A DNA stretch of 64,000 bases from Hyphomicrobiales bacterium (GTDB taxonomy: Bacteria; Pseudomonadota; Alphaproteobacteria; Rhizobiales; JAJFHB01), in assembly GCA_021775755.1 (NCBI GenBank), contig JAJFHE010000032.1, forward strand, positions 1 through 64,000, given 5' to 3'. Positions 52,793-61,108 of the stretch are shown here, in pieces (positions within the stretch are counted from its first letter, which is position 1; every line of letters begins with the position of its first letter). Under the pieces are notes generated by a model that saw only the letters and a list, made by a program, of their open reading frames with translations, was not told where the DNA came from and did no database searches. The position numbers and the translations under genes were made by a program.

Positions 52793-53431
52793 ATGACCGA
52801 GAAATCCGAAAAAGAAAGCCTTATGGAGGCTGTACTCTTCGATGCCATCGGTGTGGTCTTGCCGACTCAAACGATGCAGACAGCGTTGGACAACTATCGA
52901 CTTAAGAAAATTAGAGCAGCACGGGATATATGGATTGAAGAAATCGGCTCAGGTGCTATCGCACCTGAAGATGTGAATGATGACTTACTGGCCCTGCTAG
53001 AACGCTGGACTCGCGCGGTTGCTGAAGGCGTGGCCATTGCGAATTTGCGTTTGATGCTCCGGGTAGTGAAAGGGCAGTGGCGGCTTGATCGTTGTTTCAA
53101 CCCCCACGAGTTTCAGCATTTTACCAACATCATCGAGTCGCTGACGGAGCAGGAGATCGTTCTTTTGGGAACACTATATCGAGGTTGGCTAGCGGCTCCG
53201 GAGAACGAACGGCAAAATCGTTGGGATCGAATTTGGAAGGATGCGGAAAAAGAACTCGTTGAGGATCGACGCCTGTTCGAATCAGCGAATGACTTGCAAG
53301 CTAGCGCAAACGCGCTGCAGCGCACGGGCTTGTTTGTGGTGCAAAACAATGTTTGGGAGATTGGATCCCTTGTGTTTTCGAACCGGATAGATCGGTTCGG
53401 TGCTGTTCTCAGCCTTGATCAATCAATATAG
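52793..53431 (+). CDS. Orphan protein in the coxM-coxD island
   Basis: The 212-residue, mostly helical protein has a hydrophobic middle (WTRAVAEGVAIANLRLMLRVVKGQ) and the stretch FQHFTNIIESLTEQEIVLLGTLYRG, then an acidic helix and a beta-like end. Proteins of this general pattern occur next to mobile elements, but I cannot name a family. The start at 52793 has a weak ribosome site; the ATG at 52823 is possible. Its AT-richer composition matches the two genes divergent from it. Confidence 0.5.
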   Translation: MTEKSEKESLMEAVLFDAIGVVLPTQTMQTALDNYRLKKIRAARDIWIEEIGSGAIAPEDVNDDLLALLERWTRAVAEGVAIANLRLMLRVVKGQWRLDRCFNPHEFQHFTNIIESLTEQEIVLLGTLYRGWLAAPENERQNRWDRIWKDAEKELVEDRRLFESANDLQASANALQRTGLFVVQNNVWEIGSLVFSNRIDRFGAVLSLDQSI

Positions 53432-53661
53432 CGATGCAAAACGCTACCCTGTTGTGGGGTGGATATAGATATGGCGGCTGTATTCGCTGTCCATTTGGGA
53501 AGATAAAGAGAGTGTAGAAGTTGTGTGGGGCGGGCCGCGCATGACGAAGGGGGCATTTGCGCCAGCGCAAAAGCTCTGATCCCCCTCACGCCTATACTTA
53601 CCCCTCCCAATTCCGACATGCGGGTTCCCCTATGCGGATGCAATCGACTAATGTCCTCTCC

Positions 53662-54588
53662 ATGACCAATTCGCTTCCAGCGTCCATCGACGAGATCCAG
53701 GAGTTGCTGGCGGAAGGCCGCTATGTGGCGGACCGCTCGCTTGCGACGGTGCTGTTTCTGGCGCTACGCATGGGCCGGCCGTTGTTCCTCGAGGGCGAGG
53801 CGGGCGTCGGCAAGACGGAGATTGCCAAGGTGCTGGCGGACGCGCTCGGGCGGCGGCTGATCCGGCTGCAGTGTTACGAGGGGCTGGATGTGGCCTCGGC
53901 CGTTTACGAGTGGAACTATTCCGCGCAGATGATCGAGATCAGGCTGGCCGAACTTGGCGGGGCGGCCGAGCGCGAACGCGTCGGGCGCGATGTGTTTTCC
54001 GACCGGTTTTTGATCAAGCGGCCGCTGCTGCAGGCGCTTGAGAGCGACGAGGACGGGGCGGCGCCGGTGCTTTTGATCGACGAGCTTGACCGCACCGACG
54101 AGGCCTTCGAGGCATTCTTGCTGGAGGTGTTGTCGGACTTTCAGGTGACGGTGCCGGAGATCGGCACGATCAGCGCGGCGCAGCCGCCGGTGGTGATCAT
54201 TACGTCGAACCGCACGCGGGAGATCCATGACGCGCTGAAGCGGCGCTGTCTTTATCACTGGGTCGATTACCCGGACGCGGCGCGCGAGCTGGCGATCCTG
54301 CGGGCGCGGCTGCCGGAGGCACCGGAGGACCTGTCGCGCGAGATCGTCGCCTTCGTGCAGGCGCTGCGCGGCGAGGACCTGTTCAAGCTGCCGGGGGTTG
54401 CCGAAACGCTCGACTGGGCCGGGGCGCTGGGCGAGCTCGACCGCATCGTGCTGGACCCCGAGACCGTCAACGATACGCTGGGCGTGTTGCTCAAGTATCA
54501 GGACGATATCGCCAAGATCGAGGGCTCGACCGCCAAGCGGCTTCTGGACGAGATCAAGGCGGACCTCGCCGTCGCGGCGGCGCAATGA
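53662..54588 (+). CDS. coxD: CoxD-like MoxR-family AAA+ ATPase
   Basis: The 308-residue ATPase has Walker A GEAGVGKTE at 45-53, Walker B LLIDELDRTDEAFEAFLLEVL, sensor 1 ITSNRTRE and the MoxR lid. In carboxydotrophs CoxD, with CoxE, puts the bridging sulfur and metal into the Mo site of CoxL. The ATG at 53662 aligns with CoxD family starts; upstream ATGs at 53632 and 53638 are possible. The stop overlaps the coxE start by four bases (ATGA). It would follow coxM directly but for the intervening 5.7 kb. Confidence 0.88.
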   Translation: MTNSLPASIDEIQELLAEGRYVADRSLATVLFLALRMGRPLFLEGEAGVGKTEIAKVLADALGRRLIRLQCYEGLDVASAVYEWNYSAQMIEIRLAELGGAAERERVGRDVFSDRFLIKRPLLQALESDEDGAAPVLLIDELDRTDEAFEAFLLEVLSDFQVTVPEIGTISAAQPPVVIITSNRTREIHDALKRRCLYHWVDYPDAARELAILRARLPEAPEDLSREIVAFVQALRGEDLFKLPGVAETLDWAGALGELDRIVLDPETVNDTLGVLLKYQDDIAKIEGSTAKRLLDEIKADLAVAAAQ

Positions 54589-55868
54589 GTGATACGGACT
54601 CCGGCGCTGGATCGGAACCGGGCGAGGCTCTTGAGGCGGTGGACGGACTTGAAGCGGCAGGCGGGGGCCGGCTTGCTGAAAACATCATGCATTTTGCGCG
54701 TGTGCTCCGCGCGGCCGGGCTGGCGGTGGGGCCGGGGCAGATGCTCGACGCGGTCGCGGCGGTGTCGGCGGCGGGGATCGGGCGGCGCGACGATTTTTAC
54801 TGGATGCTGCATGCGGTGTTCGTGAAGGCCTATCGCGACCGCGCCCTGTTCGACCAGGCGTTTCACGTGTTCTGGCGCCGGCCCGACCTGATCGACCAGA
54901 TGATGCAGATGATGCTGCCGGAACTTGCCGTGCCGGTGCCGAAGGACAAGCAGCCGGCTGCGGCGGCGCGGCTGGCGCAGGCGATGTTTCCGGAAAACCA
55001 GAACGCGCCCGAGCGCGAGATGCCGGAGGTGCTGGAGGTCGACGCGGAGCTGACCTATTCGGGCGCGGAGGTGTTGGCCGAGAAGGACTTCGAGCAGATG
55101 AGCGTCGAGGAGCAGGCGGACGCAAGGCGCGCCATTGCGCGGCTCGACCTGATGCGCGCGCGCGTTGCGACGCGGCGCTTCCGCCGCGACCCGCACGGGG
55201 GCCGCGTGGACATGCGCGCGACGCTGCGGGCGAGCCTCAGAGGCGGCGGCAAGGTGATCTCGCTGCAGCGGCGCGCGCGGCGGCTGCGCCCACCGCCGAT
55301 CGTCGCCTTATGCGATATATCGGGCTCGATGACGCAGTATTCGCGCATGCTGTTGCACTTTCTGCATGCCCTGGCGGAGGCGCACGGGCGCGTGCACTCG
55401 TTCGTCTTCGGCACGCGGCTGACCAATATCACGCGCTACCTGAGGACCCGCGATGTGGATGTGGCGCTCGAGGCGGTGAGCGATCATGTGGACGACTGGT
55501 CGGGCGGCACGCGCATCGGGGCGTGCCTCAAGGCGTTCAATTTCGACTGGTCGCGGCGCTGTCTCGGCCAGGGCGCCATCGTGCTGTTGATCACCGACGG
55601 GCTCGACCGCGGCGAGGGCGACAACCTTGAGGCGGAGATGGACCGGCTGCAGCGCTCGTGCCGGCGGCTGGTTTGGCTGAACCCCTTGCTGCGCTATGAT
55701 GGGTTCGAGCCGAAGGCACAAGGCATTCGCGCCATGCTGCCGCATGTGGACGCGTTCGCGCCGGTGCATAACCTGAAGAGCCTGGAGGCGCTTGCCGACG
55801 GGCTGTCGCGGCCCACGCGGGGCTTTGGAACTATTGAAGGCTTTGGTGCGTTAAAGAAGGCGGGCTGA
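54585..55868 (+). CDS. coxE: CoxE-like VWA-domain protein
   Basis: The 427-residue protein has a helical N-terminal region (ENIMHFARVLRAAGLAVGPGQMLDAVAAV) and a C-terminal VWA domain with the MIDAS motif DISGSM at 244-249, plus the GGTRIGACL and ITDGLDRGEGDNL segments. It works with the CoxD ATPase in maturing the CoxL active site. The two genes overlap by four bases. A split XdhC pair follows within 50 bases, so coxD-E-xdhC-mobA looks like one operon. Confidence 0.9.
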   Translation: MSDTDSGAGSEPGEALEAVDGLEAAGGGRLAENIMHFARVLRAAGLAVGPGQMLDAVAAVSAAGIGRRDDFYWMLHAVFVKAYRDRALFDQAFHVFWRRPDLIDQMMQMMLPELAVPVPKDKQPAAAARLAQAMFPENQNAPEREMPEVLEVDAELTYSGAEVLAEKDFEQMSVEEQADARRAIARLDLMRARVATRRFRRDPHGGRVDMRATLRASLRGGGKVISLQRRARRLRPPPIVALCDISGSMTQYSRMLLHFLHALAEAHGRVHSFVFGTRLTNITRYLRTRDVDVALEAVSDHVDDWSGGTRIGACLKAFNFDWSRRCLGQGAIVLLITDGLDRGEGDNLEAEMDRLQRSCRRLVWLNPLLRYDGFEPKAQGIRAMLPHVDAFAPVHNLKSLEALADGLSRPTRGFGTIEGFGALKKAG

Positions 55869-55913
55869 GTGAGGCTGGCGGGAATGAACCGGGCCGGCAA
55901 GGAGGAACGTTTG

Positions 55914-56234
55914 ATGGATGCGCAACACGGAATTCTGGAGCAGGCGGCGGAGTGGCGCGCGGCGGGCCGCGACGTGGCGCTGGCGACCGTGATCCAGACC
56001 TGGGGCTCGGCGCCGCAGTCGGTCGGCGCGCAGCTGGCGATCGACGCAGAGGGCAATTTCGCCGGCTCGGTGTCGGGCGGCTGCGTCGAGGGCGCGGTGG
56101 TCACCGAAGCGCTCGACGTGATGGAAAGCGGCGCGGCGAAGGTGCTGGAATACGGCGTCTCCAACGAGACCGCCTGGGAGGTCGGGCTGGCCTGCGGCGG
56201 CACCATCCGGATATTCGTCGAGAAGCTCGGCTGA
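55914..56234 (+). CDS. XdhC/CoxI-like protein, N-terminal half
   Basis: The 106-residue protein matches the XdhC_CoxI N-terminal domain: EWRAAGRDVALATVIQTWGSAPQSVGAQLAI, GSVSGGCVEGAVV and ACGGTIRIFVEKL. XdhC-type proteins bind molybdenum cofactor, protect it, help sulfurate it and insert it in the Mo subunit. AAGGAGG precedes the ATG at 55914. The Rossmann half is a separate gene starting 2 bases after its stop, so the usual single protein is split, as in CoxF/CoxI variants. Confidence 0.85.
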   Translation: MDAQHGILEQAAEWRAAGRDVALATVIQTWGSAPQSVGAQLAIDAEGNFAGSVSGGCVEGAVVTEALDVMESGAAKVLEYGVSNETAWEVGLACGGTIRIFVEKLG

Positions 56235-56236
56235 CG

Positions 56237-56926
56237 ATGAAAGCGGATATCCTTCAAAGACTGCTCGAGGCGCGCAAGGGGCGACGCGGCGTCGCGGTGG
56301 TGAGCGACCTTGCCAGCGGCGAACAGCGCTTTATTGCGCGCGGGGAAGCGAGCGGCGACGCGGCTCTCGATGCGGCGCTTGACGAGAGTTTCGCACGCGA
56401 CCACAGCCGCACGATCGAGATCGGCGGGGCGGAAGTTTTCATCCACATCCACAATCCGCCGCTCAAGATGATCATCGTCGGCGCGGTGCATGTGGCGCAG
56501 GATCTCATTCCGATGGCCGGGGCGGCGGGCTTCGACGTGAGCGTGATCGACCCGCGCGGGGCGTTCGCGACGGCGGAGCGGTTTCCGCAGGTGACGCTGC
56601 ATTCCGACTGGCCCGACGAGGTCATGCCGGGGCTCGGCATCGACCACCGCACGGCGGTGCTGGCGCTGACGCACGACCCGAAGATCGACGATCCCGCGCT
56701 CACCCATGCGCTGCGGTCGGAGTGCTTCTATATCGGCGCGCTGGGCTCGCGGAAGACCCATGCGGGGCGGCTTGAGCGGTTGTCCGCGCATGGCTTCGAG
56801 GCTGAGACGATGGCGCGCATTCACGGGCCTATCGGTCTAGATATCGGCGCGCGCGGCACGGCGGAGATCGCCATCTCGATCATGGGGCAGGTGGTGCAGG
56901 TGTTGCGGCGCGGGCCGGGGGCCTGA
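56237..56926 (+). CDS. XdhC-like protein, Rossmann C-terminal half
   Basis: The 229-residue product carries the XdhC Rossmann domain: MIIVGAVHVAQDLIPMAGAAGFDVSVIDPRGAFAT, AVLALTHDPKIDDPAL, FYIGALGSRKTHAGRLERL and IHGPIGLDIGARGTAEIAISIM. The family's usual VGAGHVA is here VGAVHVA. It probably forms a complex with the preceding 106-residue half to deliver sulfurated cofactor to CoxL. The gene abuts the cofactor-nucleotidyltransferase gene with no gap. Confidence 0.87.
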   Translation: MKADILQRLLEARKGRRGVAVVSDLASGEQRFIARGEASGDAALDAALDESFARDHSRTIEIGGAEVFIHIHNPPLKMIIVGAVHVAQDLIPMAGAAGFDVSVIDPRGAFATAERFPQVTLHSDWPDEVMPGLGIDHRTAVLALTHDPKIDDPALTHALRSECFYIGALGSRKTHAGRLERLSAHGFEAETMARIHGPIGLDIGARGTAEIAISIMGQVVQVLRRGPGA

Positions 56927-58549
56927 ATGAAATTCGGCGAGACCGCCCTGGCCGACGCGCACGGCGCCATTCTGGCGCACAGCGTCAAACACGACGGCGG
57001 CACCTTCAAGAAAGGCCGGGTCCTGAGCGCCGGCGACATCGAGGCGCTCAGCGCAAGCGGCGTCACGAGCGTCATTGCTGCGCGGCTTGAGGCTGGCGAT
57101 ATCGCCGAAGACGCGGCGGCGGAGCGGATTTCGCAAAGCGCCGCGGGCGAGGGCTGCACGGTCACCGCCCCCTTCACCGGCCGCGCCAATCTCTACGCGC
57201 AAGCGCATGGGCTGGCGCTCATCGACGAGGCCCGCGTGGCGGCGCTGAACGGTTTGCACGAGAGCGTCACCATCGCAACGCTACCGGCCTATGCGCAGGT
57301 CGCGCCGCGCCAGATGCTGGCGACGGTCAAGATCATCCCCTTCGCCGCACCCAGCGATGTCGTCAACGAGGCGGCGGGGATCTGTGCCACGGGTGAGCCG
57401 CTGGTCTCGGTCGCGCCCTTCGCCGCACGCGATGTCGGACTGGTGCTGACGAGGCTGCCGCAAACCGCCGACAAGCTCATCGCCAAGAGCACGCGCACTC
57501 TTTCAGACCGCATCGAAGCGCTCGGCAGTCAGGTCACACAGGTCATCGAATGCGGCCACGACGCGGCGGCCGTGGCCAACGCGATCGAAGCGCTGCGGGC
57601 GTTCGGCTGCGATCTGGTGCTGGTGCTCGGCGCGTCAGCCATCGTCGACCGCGGCGACGTTATTCCGCAAGGACTTGAACGCGCGGGCGGCGAGGTCGTG
57701 CATCTCGGCATGCCGGTCGACCCGGGCAATCTCCTGATGCTGGGGCATGCGGGAGCGGTGCCGGTGATCGGCGTGCCAAGCTGCGCGCGCTCGCCGAAAC
57801 TCAACGGCTTCGACTGGGTGCTGCAGCGCCTTGCCGCCGGGCTTGAGGTGAGCGGCGCCGACATCGCCGCCATGGGAGCAGGCGGGCTGTTGAAGGAAAT
57901 CCCCTCGCGGCCGACACCGCGCGATGCGCAGGGGCAGTTGGCCGGCTCAGGCCGGGCGCCGCGCGTTGCGGCTCTGGTGCTGGCGGCCGGGCAGTCACGG
58001 CGCATGGGCCCGGACAACAAGCTTCTGGAACCGATCGGCGGTGTGCCCATGGTGCGTGCGGTGGTGGAAAATGTCGGCCGCGCGCAGGTGGCGCAGGTCA
58101 CCGCGGTGCTCGGCCACGAACCCGATGAGGTGCGCGCCGCGCTTGACGGCCTCTCCGTCTCCTTCGTGCAGAACGCCGATTATGGCAAGGGGCTCTCGAC
58201 ATCGCTCAAGGCCGGGCTCGACGCGTTGCCGGGCGACATCGATGCGGTGCTCGTCTGTCTCGGCGACATGCCGTTTGTCGAGGCGCAACATCTCAACAAG
58301 CTCATCGCCGCCTTCGACCCGCAGGAGGGACGCGGCATCTGCGTGCCCGTCTTCAACGGCAAGCGTGGCAATCCGGTGTTGTGGGGCCGCGCCTATTTCG
58401 ACGAGATGCGCGCCGTGCAGGGCGATGTCGGCGCACGCCATCTGCTCGGCCAGTTCGAGGAGGACCTTTGCGAAGTCGAGACCGGCGCCGATGCGGTGAT
58501 GACCGACATCGACACGCCCGAAGCCCTGGCGAAGGCGAGATCAGAGTAA
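56927..58549 (+). CDS. MoeA-like/MobA-like molybdenum cofactor fusion protein
   Basis: Residues 1 to about 330 of this 540-residue protein form a MoaB/MoeA-type molybdopterin-binding domain (LVLVLGASAIVDRGDVIPQGLERAGGEVVHLGMPVDPGNLLMLG). Residues about 345-535 form a MocA/MobA-type nucleotidyltransferase (VAALVLAAGQSRRMG near 345, CLGDMPFV, RGNPVLW, TDIDTPEAL). MocA adds CMP to the cofactor, the form used by CoxL-type enzymes, so it should finish and hand over the cofactor with the XdhC pair. It is the last gene of the operon. Confidence 0.85.
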   Translation: MKFGETALADAHGAILAHSVKHDGGTFKKGRVLSAGDIEALSASGVTSVIAARLEAGDIAEDAAAERISQSAAGEGCTVTAPFTGRANLYAQAHGLALIDEARVAALNGLHESVTIATLPAYAQVAPRQMLATVKIIPFAAPSDVVNEAAGICATGEPLVSVAPFAARDVGLVLTRLPQTADKLIAKSTRTLSDRIEALGSQVTQVIECGHDAAAVANAIEALRAFGCDLVLVLGASAIVDRGDVIPQGLERAGGEVVHLGMPVDPGNLLMLGHAGAVPVIGVPSCARSPKLNGFDWVLQRLAAGLEVSGADIAAMGAGGLLKEIPSRPTPRDAQGQLAGSGRAPRVAALVLAAGQSRRMGPDNKLLEPIGGVPMVRAVVENVGRAQVAQVTAVLGHEPDEVRAALDGLSVSFVQNADYGKGLSTSLKAGLDALPGDIDAVLVCLGDMPFVEAQHLNKLIAAFDPQEGRGICVPVFNGKRGNPVLWGRAYFDEMRAVQGDVGARHLLGQFEEDLCEVETGADAVMTDIDTPEALAKARSE

Positions 58550-58568
58550 CCGGCCAGGGGCGTAGCGC

Positions 58569-59882
58569 TCACGCCGCGCGCGAACGCGCCGCGCTGCCAC
58601 TTTTGAGGTGGAAAGCAAGCAGCTCGCCGAAACGGCCGTTGCCGAGCGGCCCGCCGACGCGCTGTTCGATTTCGATGCAGGCCTTCTTGTTGCCTTCGAT
58701 GAGACAGGGTCCGGAAGGCAGAATGGCGATATCCCAGCCGACGAACGGCGCATCGCCGAGGCAGTCATGCGCCCTGAAGGCGAGATTGAGGGCCGCGTCC
58801 CAGTAGGGAATCTTACGCCCGGCAATCTGTGCACCCGTCACGGGGTGCCGGTCGACCCAGCCGAGCCGCGCCGAAACGCCGGAATCCGTAGCCTTGCCCA
58901 TTATGCCCGTCGCCGGATCAACAAGCGCTGCAAGGCCGCCGGCGTGGCAGTTATCGACAATCATCGACGCGTCGCGCGCAATGCGGAAGATCGTCACAAT
59001 ATGTTCCGGCTCAAAGTTCTCGTTGCGGCAGGTGACGATGCGCAGCGTGTTGAGCGCGCCGCAGGTCAGATCGTGCAGGTCTTCATGATTGGCGACACGC
59101 TCCATGGCGAGCCAGGCTTCGGGCTCTTTACCGGGCGCCGTCTTCTGCAGCGACTTGCGGCACATTCGGGCTGTTAGTTCCTGTGGACTGAGGGCTGTTC
59201 CGTCAGGGCTTGTGAACAGGCCTGCAGTGTGGGTCCAAAGTTCCGCCCCGCGGCCGCCTTTCGCCCGGCGCGGTTTGACGAAGAGGTCGCGCGACGGCAA
59301 CTCGGGATGCCCGGGGTTGGCCCACGTGACCGAGCCGCCGCTGAACTCGGCAAATATCTCCGGTGTCGGAAGCCCGTTATTCCGGCACATATCGTGAAAG
59401 AGTTTCTTGTCGCCGAGCACCGGCGAGCGGTCCGCCTCGGGAAATTTGCCATAGACGAGGCCATAGAGGCCGAACGGTTTAAGCACCAGTCTTGGCAGGT
59501 AGTCGCGCGCTTTGGCGCGGTTCTTCGGGTCGTAGAACTCGTACATGTAGTAGAAGGACGGAAACACGCCGTCATGGAAAGCAAGCTTCAATTGCTGGCG
59601 GATTTGTGCCACTACTCCGGTCCCGGAGCGGCGTTTGACCGTTCGTCCGTTGAGCATCACCAGCCACAGCGCCGAAGAGACCACCATAACCGGCCACACT
59701 GCAAATATGAGCCAGCGCCTAACGGGCGGCAACGTCTGCAATATTGCCCGGACATGCTCGCGGACCGAAGCGAACAAGAAGTCGACCGTTGTCGGGCGGC
59801 CAGGCTCCCGGCTGTCACAGAACCGATCGATCGGCGCCGCCTGCGCGGCCAGTTTGTACAAATGCCTTAAACGCATCATCAC
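58569..59882 (-). CDS. Sugar-transfer-associated ATP-grasp protein
   Basis: The 437-residue protein has an N-terminal membrane-like stretch (about 55-80, RWLIFAVWPVMVVSSALWLVML) and an ATP-grasp domain (about 150-425) of the ATPgrasp_ST type: DKKLFHDMCRNNGLPTPEIFAEF, LFVKPRRAKGGRGAELW, LNTLRIVTCRNE, and the metal-binding end DIAILPSGPCLIEGNKKACIE. Such enzymes ligate a carboxylate to an amine and often sit in polysaccharide gene sets. None is nearby. It is convergent with the cofactor gene at 19 bases. Confidence 0.8.
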   Translation of the reverse strand: MMMRLRHLYKLAAQAAPIDRFCDSREPGRPTTVDFLFASVREHVRAILQTLPPVRRWLIFAVWPVMVVSSALWLVMLNGRTVKRRSGTGVVAQIRQQLKLAFHDGVFPSFYYMYEFYDPKNRAKARDYLPRLVLKPFGLYGLVYGKFPEADRSPVLGDKKLFHDMCRNNGLPTPEIFAEFSGGSVTWANPGHPELPSRDLFVKPRRAKGGRGAELWTHTAGLFTSPDGTALSPQELTARMCRKSLQKTAPGKEPEAWLAMERVANHEDLHDLTCGALNTLRIVTCRNENFEPEHIVTIFRIARDASMIVDNCHAGGLAALVDPATGIMGKATDSGVSARLGWVDRHPVTGAQIAGRKIPYWDAALNLAFRAHDCLGDAPFVGWDIAILPSGPCLIEGNKKACIEIEQRVGGPLGNGRFGELLAFHLKSGSAARSRAA

Positions 59883-60092
59883 TCACTTCGGGCTTTCAGC
59901 CCCGAACTTCCGACTTCCCCAATGTCAAAGTTGTGCCGTGCCAGACGGTATGCCAGCTGCCTTAGTCTGCCTGCCGCAGATCTGACACGAAGCATTGAAC
60001 CACTGTTTTCGCGTTTGCGAAACCGGATTCTCCGACAGTGTTAATACCGGGTGGAGCAGCAACGTGGTGGCTGTCGAGGTTTGCGGACTGCT

Positions 60093-61016
60093 TCAGCCGT
60101 TTGGCTTTGTCCGGTACCGTGTTGGCGACATCTGATATTGCTTTCGAAAAACGCGGCTGAAATGCGCCGTATCATTGAAACCCCAACTCAACGCGATTGC
60201 GGTGATGGAGCAATCGGCAAATCTGCCGTCGCGAAACTGAGCGGCTGCCATTTGCAGGCGGCGCCTCAGGACATACGACCCAAACGTCGTTCCGCGTCCG
60301 GCATACTCTCGCTGGATGGTGCGAGCGGATACGCCGAGCATCTCTGCTGCGGTTGGAAGGCTTAGTTCGGGATCAGTCAATCTAACGTCGATCAAGTTCC
60401 GCACACGCTGCCACAATCCGCTCTGCCGAGATTGGACGTTGTCGGCGCCGTCAATGGCGCCCTTGACCAACCGGCACAAATCGAAGGTCAAATCCGGCGA
60501 AAGGTGCGAGCCGGCCTCTTGGCCAATCTCGGCGAAATAGTGGCGCAGCAACCTCAGCATGAGTGTTTCGCCGTACAGGTGGATACCGTTGTTACACCGG
60601 TCGATTCCGGTACCTGCGTTGAACAAAGTACGGGGAATGCGGGCGATCTGACGCTCAACCGCGCCGTTGAAGGTGAGGGCGAAAGGGGCCGCGCAATCCA
60701 CGACGGCGGCATCGCCGGGATTGAGGACAAATCGATTGTCGCCGCAAGTCACACTGGCCTGGCCGCATCGCTGAAAGCTGATGAGATAGTCATCATGATA
60801 GCTGCGGCGAATCCGCTGTGCGTTGCGCTCAATTTTGTGAGCTCCGGAACGGAAGTGAGACATGCTGGCCGCACCAAGCTTGCGGGTGGAAATCGATGCC
60901 CGGAATGACTGGACCGTTTCCGGCTGGCTGGCGGAAACGTCCATCACAAGATCGCAGATGGCTTCGCTCCAATCTGCGAAACGATCAATAACCATCATGT
61001 CTTCACAAGACCGCAT
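60093..61016 (-). CDS. AraC-family regulator (FeaR-like)
   Basis: The product (307 residues from the ATG at 61016) has an AraC-binding-like domain (about 45-180: DDYLISFQRCGQASVTCGDNRFVLNPGDAAVVDCAAPF) and a C-terminal AraC double helix-turn-helix (about 205-300: LPTAAEMLGVSARTIQREY, FADCSITAIALSWGFNDTAHFSRVFRKQYQMSP). It is divergent from a GlcF-like/flavin oxidase gene pair and probably activates it. ATGs at 60998 and 60995 are alternative starts. Confidence 0.82.
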   Translation of the reverse strand: MRSCEDMMVIDRFADWSEAICDLVMDVSASQPETVQSFRASISTRKLGAASMSHFRSGAHKIERNAQRIRRSYHDDYLISFQRCGQASVTCGDNRFVLNPGDAAVVDCAAPFALTFNGAVERQIARIPRTLFNAGTGIDRCNNGIHLYGETLMLRLLRHYFAEIGQEAGSHLSPDLTFDLCRLVKGAIDGADNVQSRQSGLWQRVRNLIDVRLTDPELSLPTAAEMLGVSARTIQREYAGRGTTFGSYVLRRRLQMAAAQFRDGRFADCSITAIALSWGFNDTAHFSRVFRKQYQMSPTRYRTKPNG

Positions 61017-61108
61017 GGGGCAAAAGGTTACCGCGCCTGTCACCTACGGAAAAGCGATTTGTCATGTGCGGGCAAGCGCAGCATCGTTCAAGTCGCTAGG
61101 TTTGGAGG

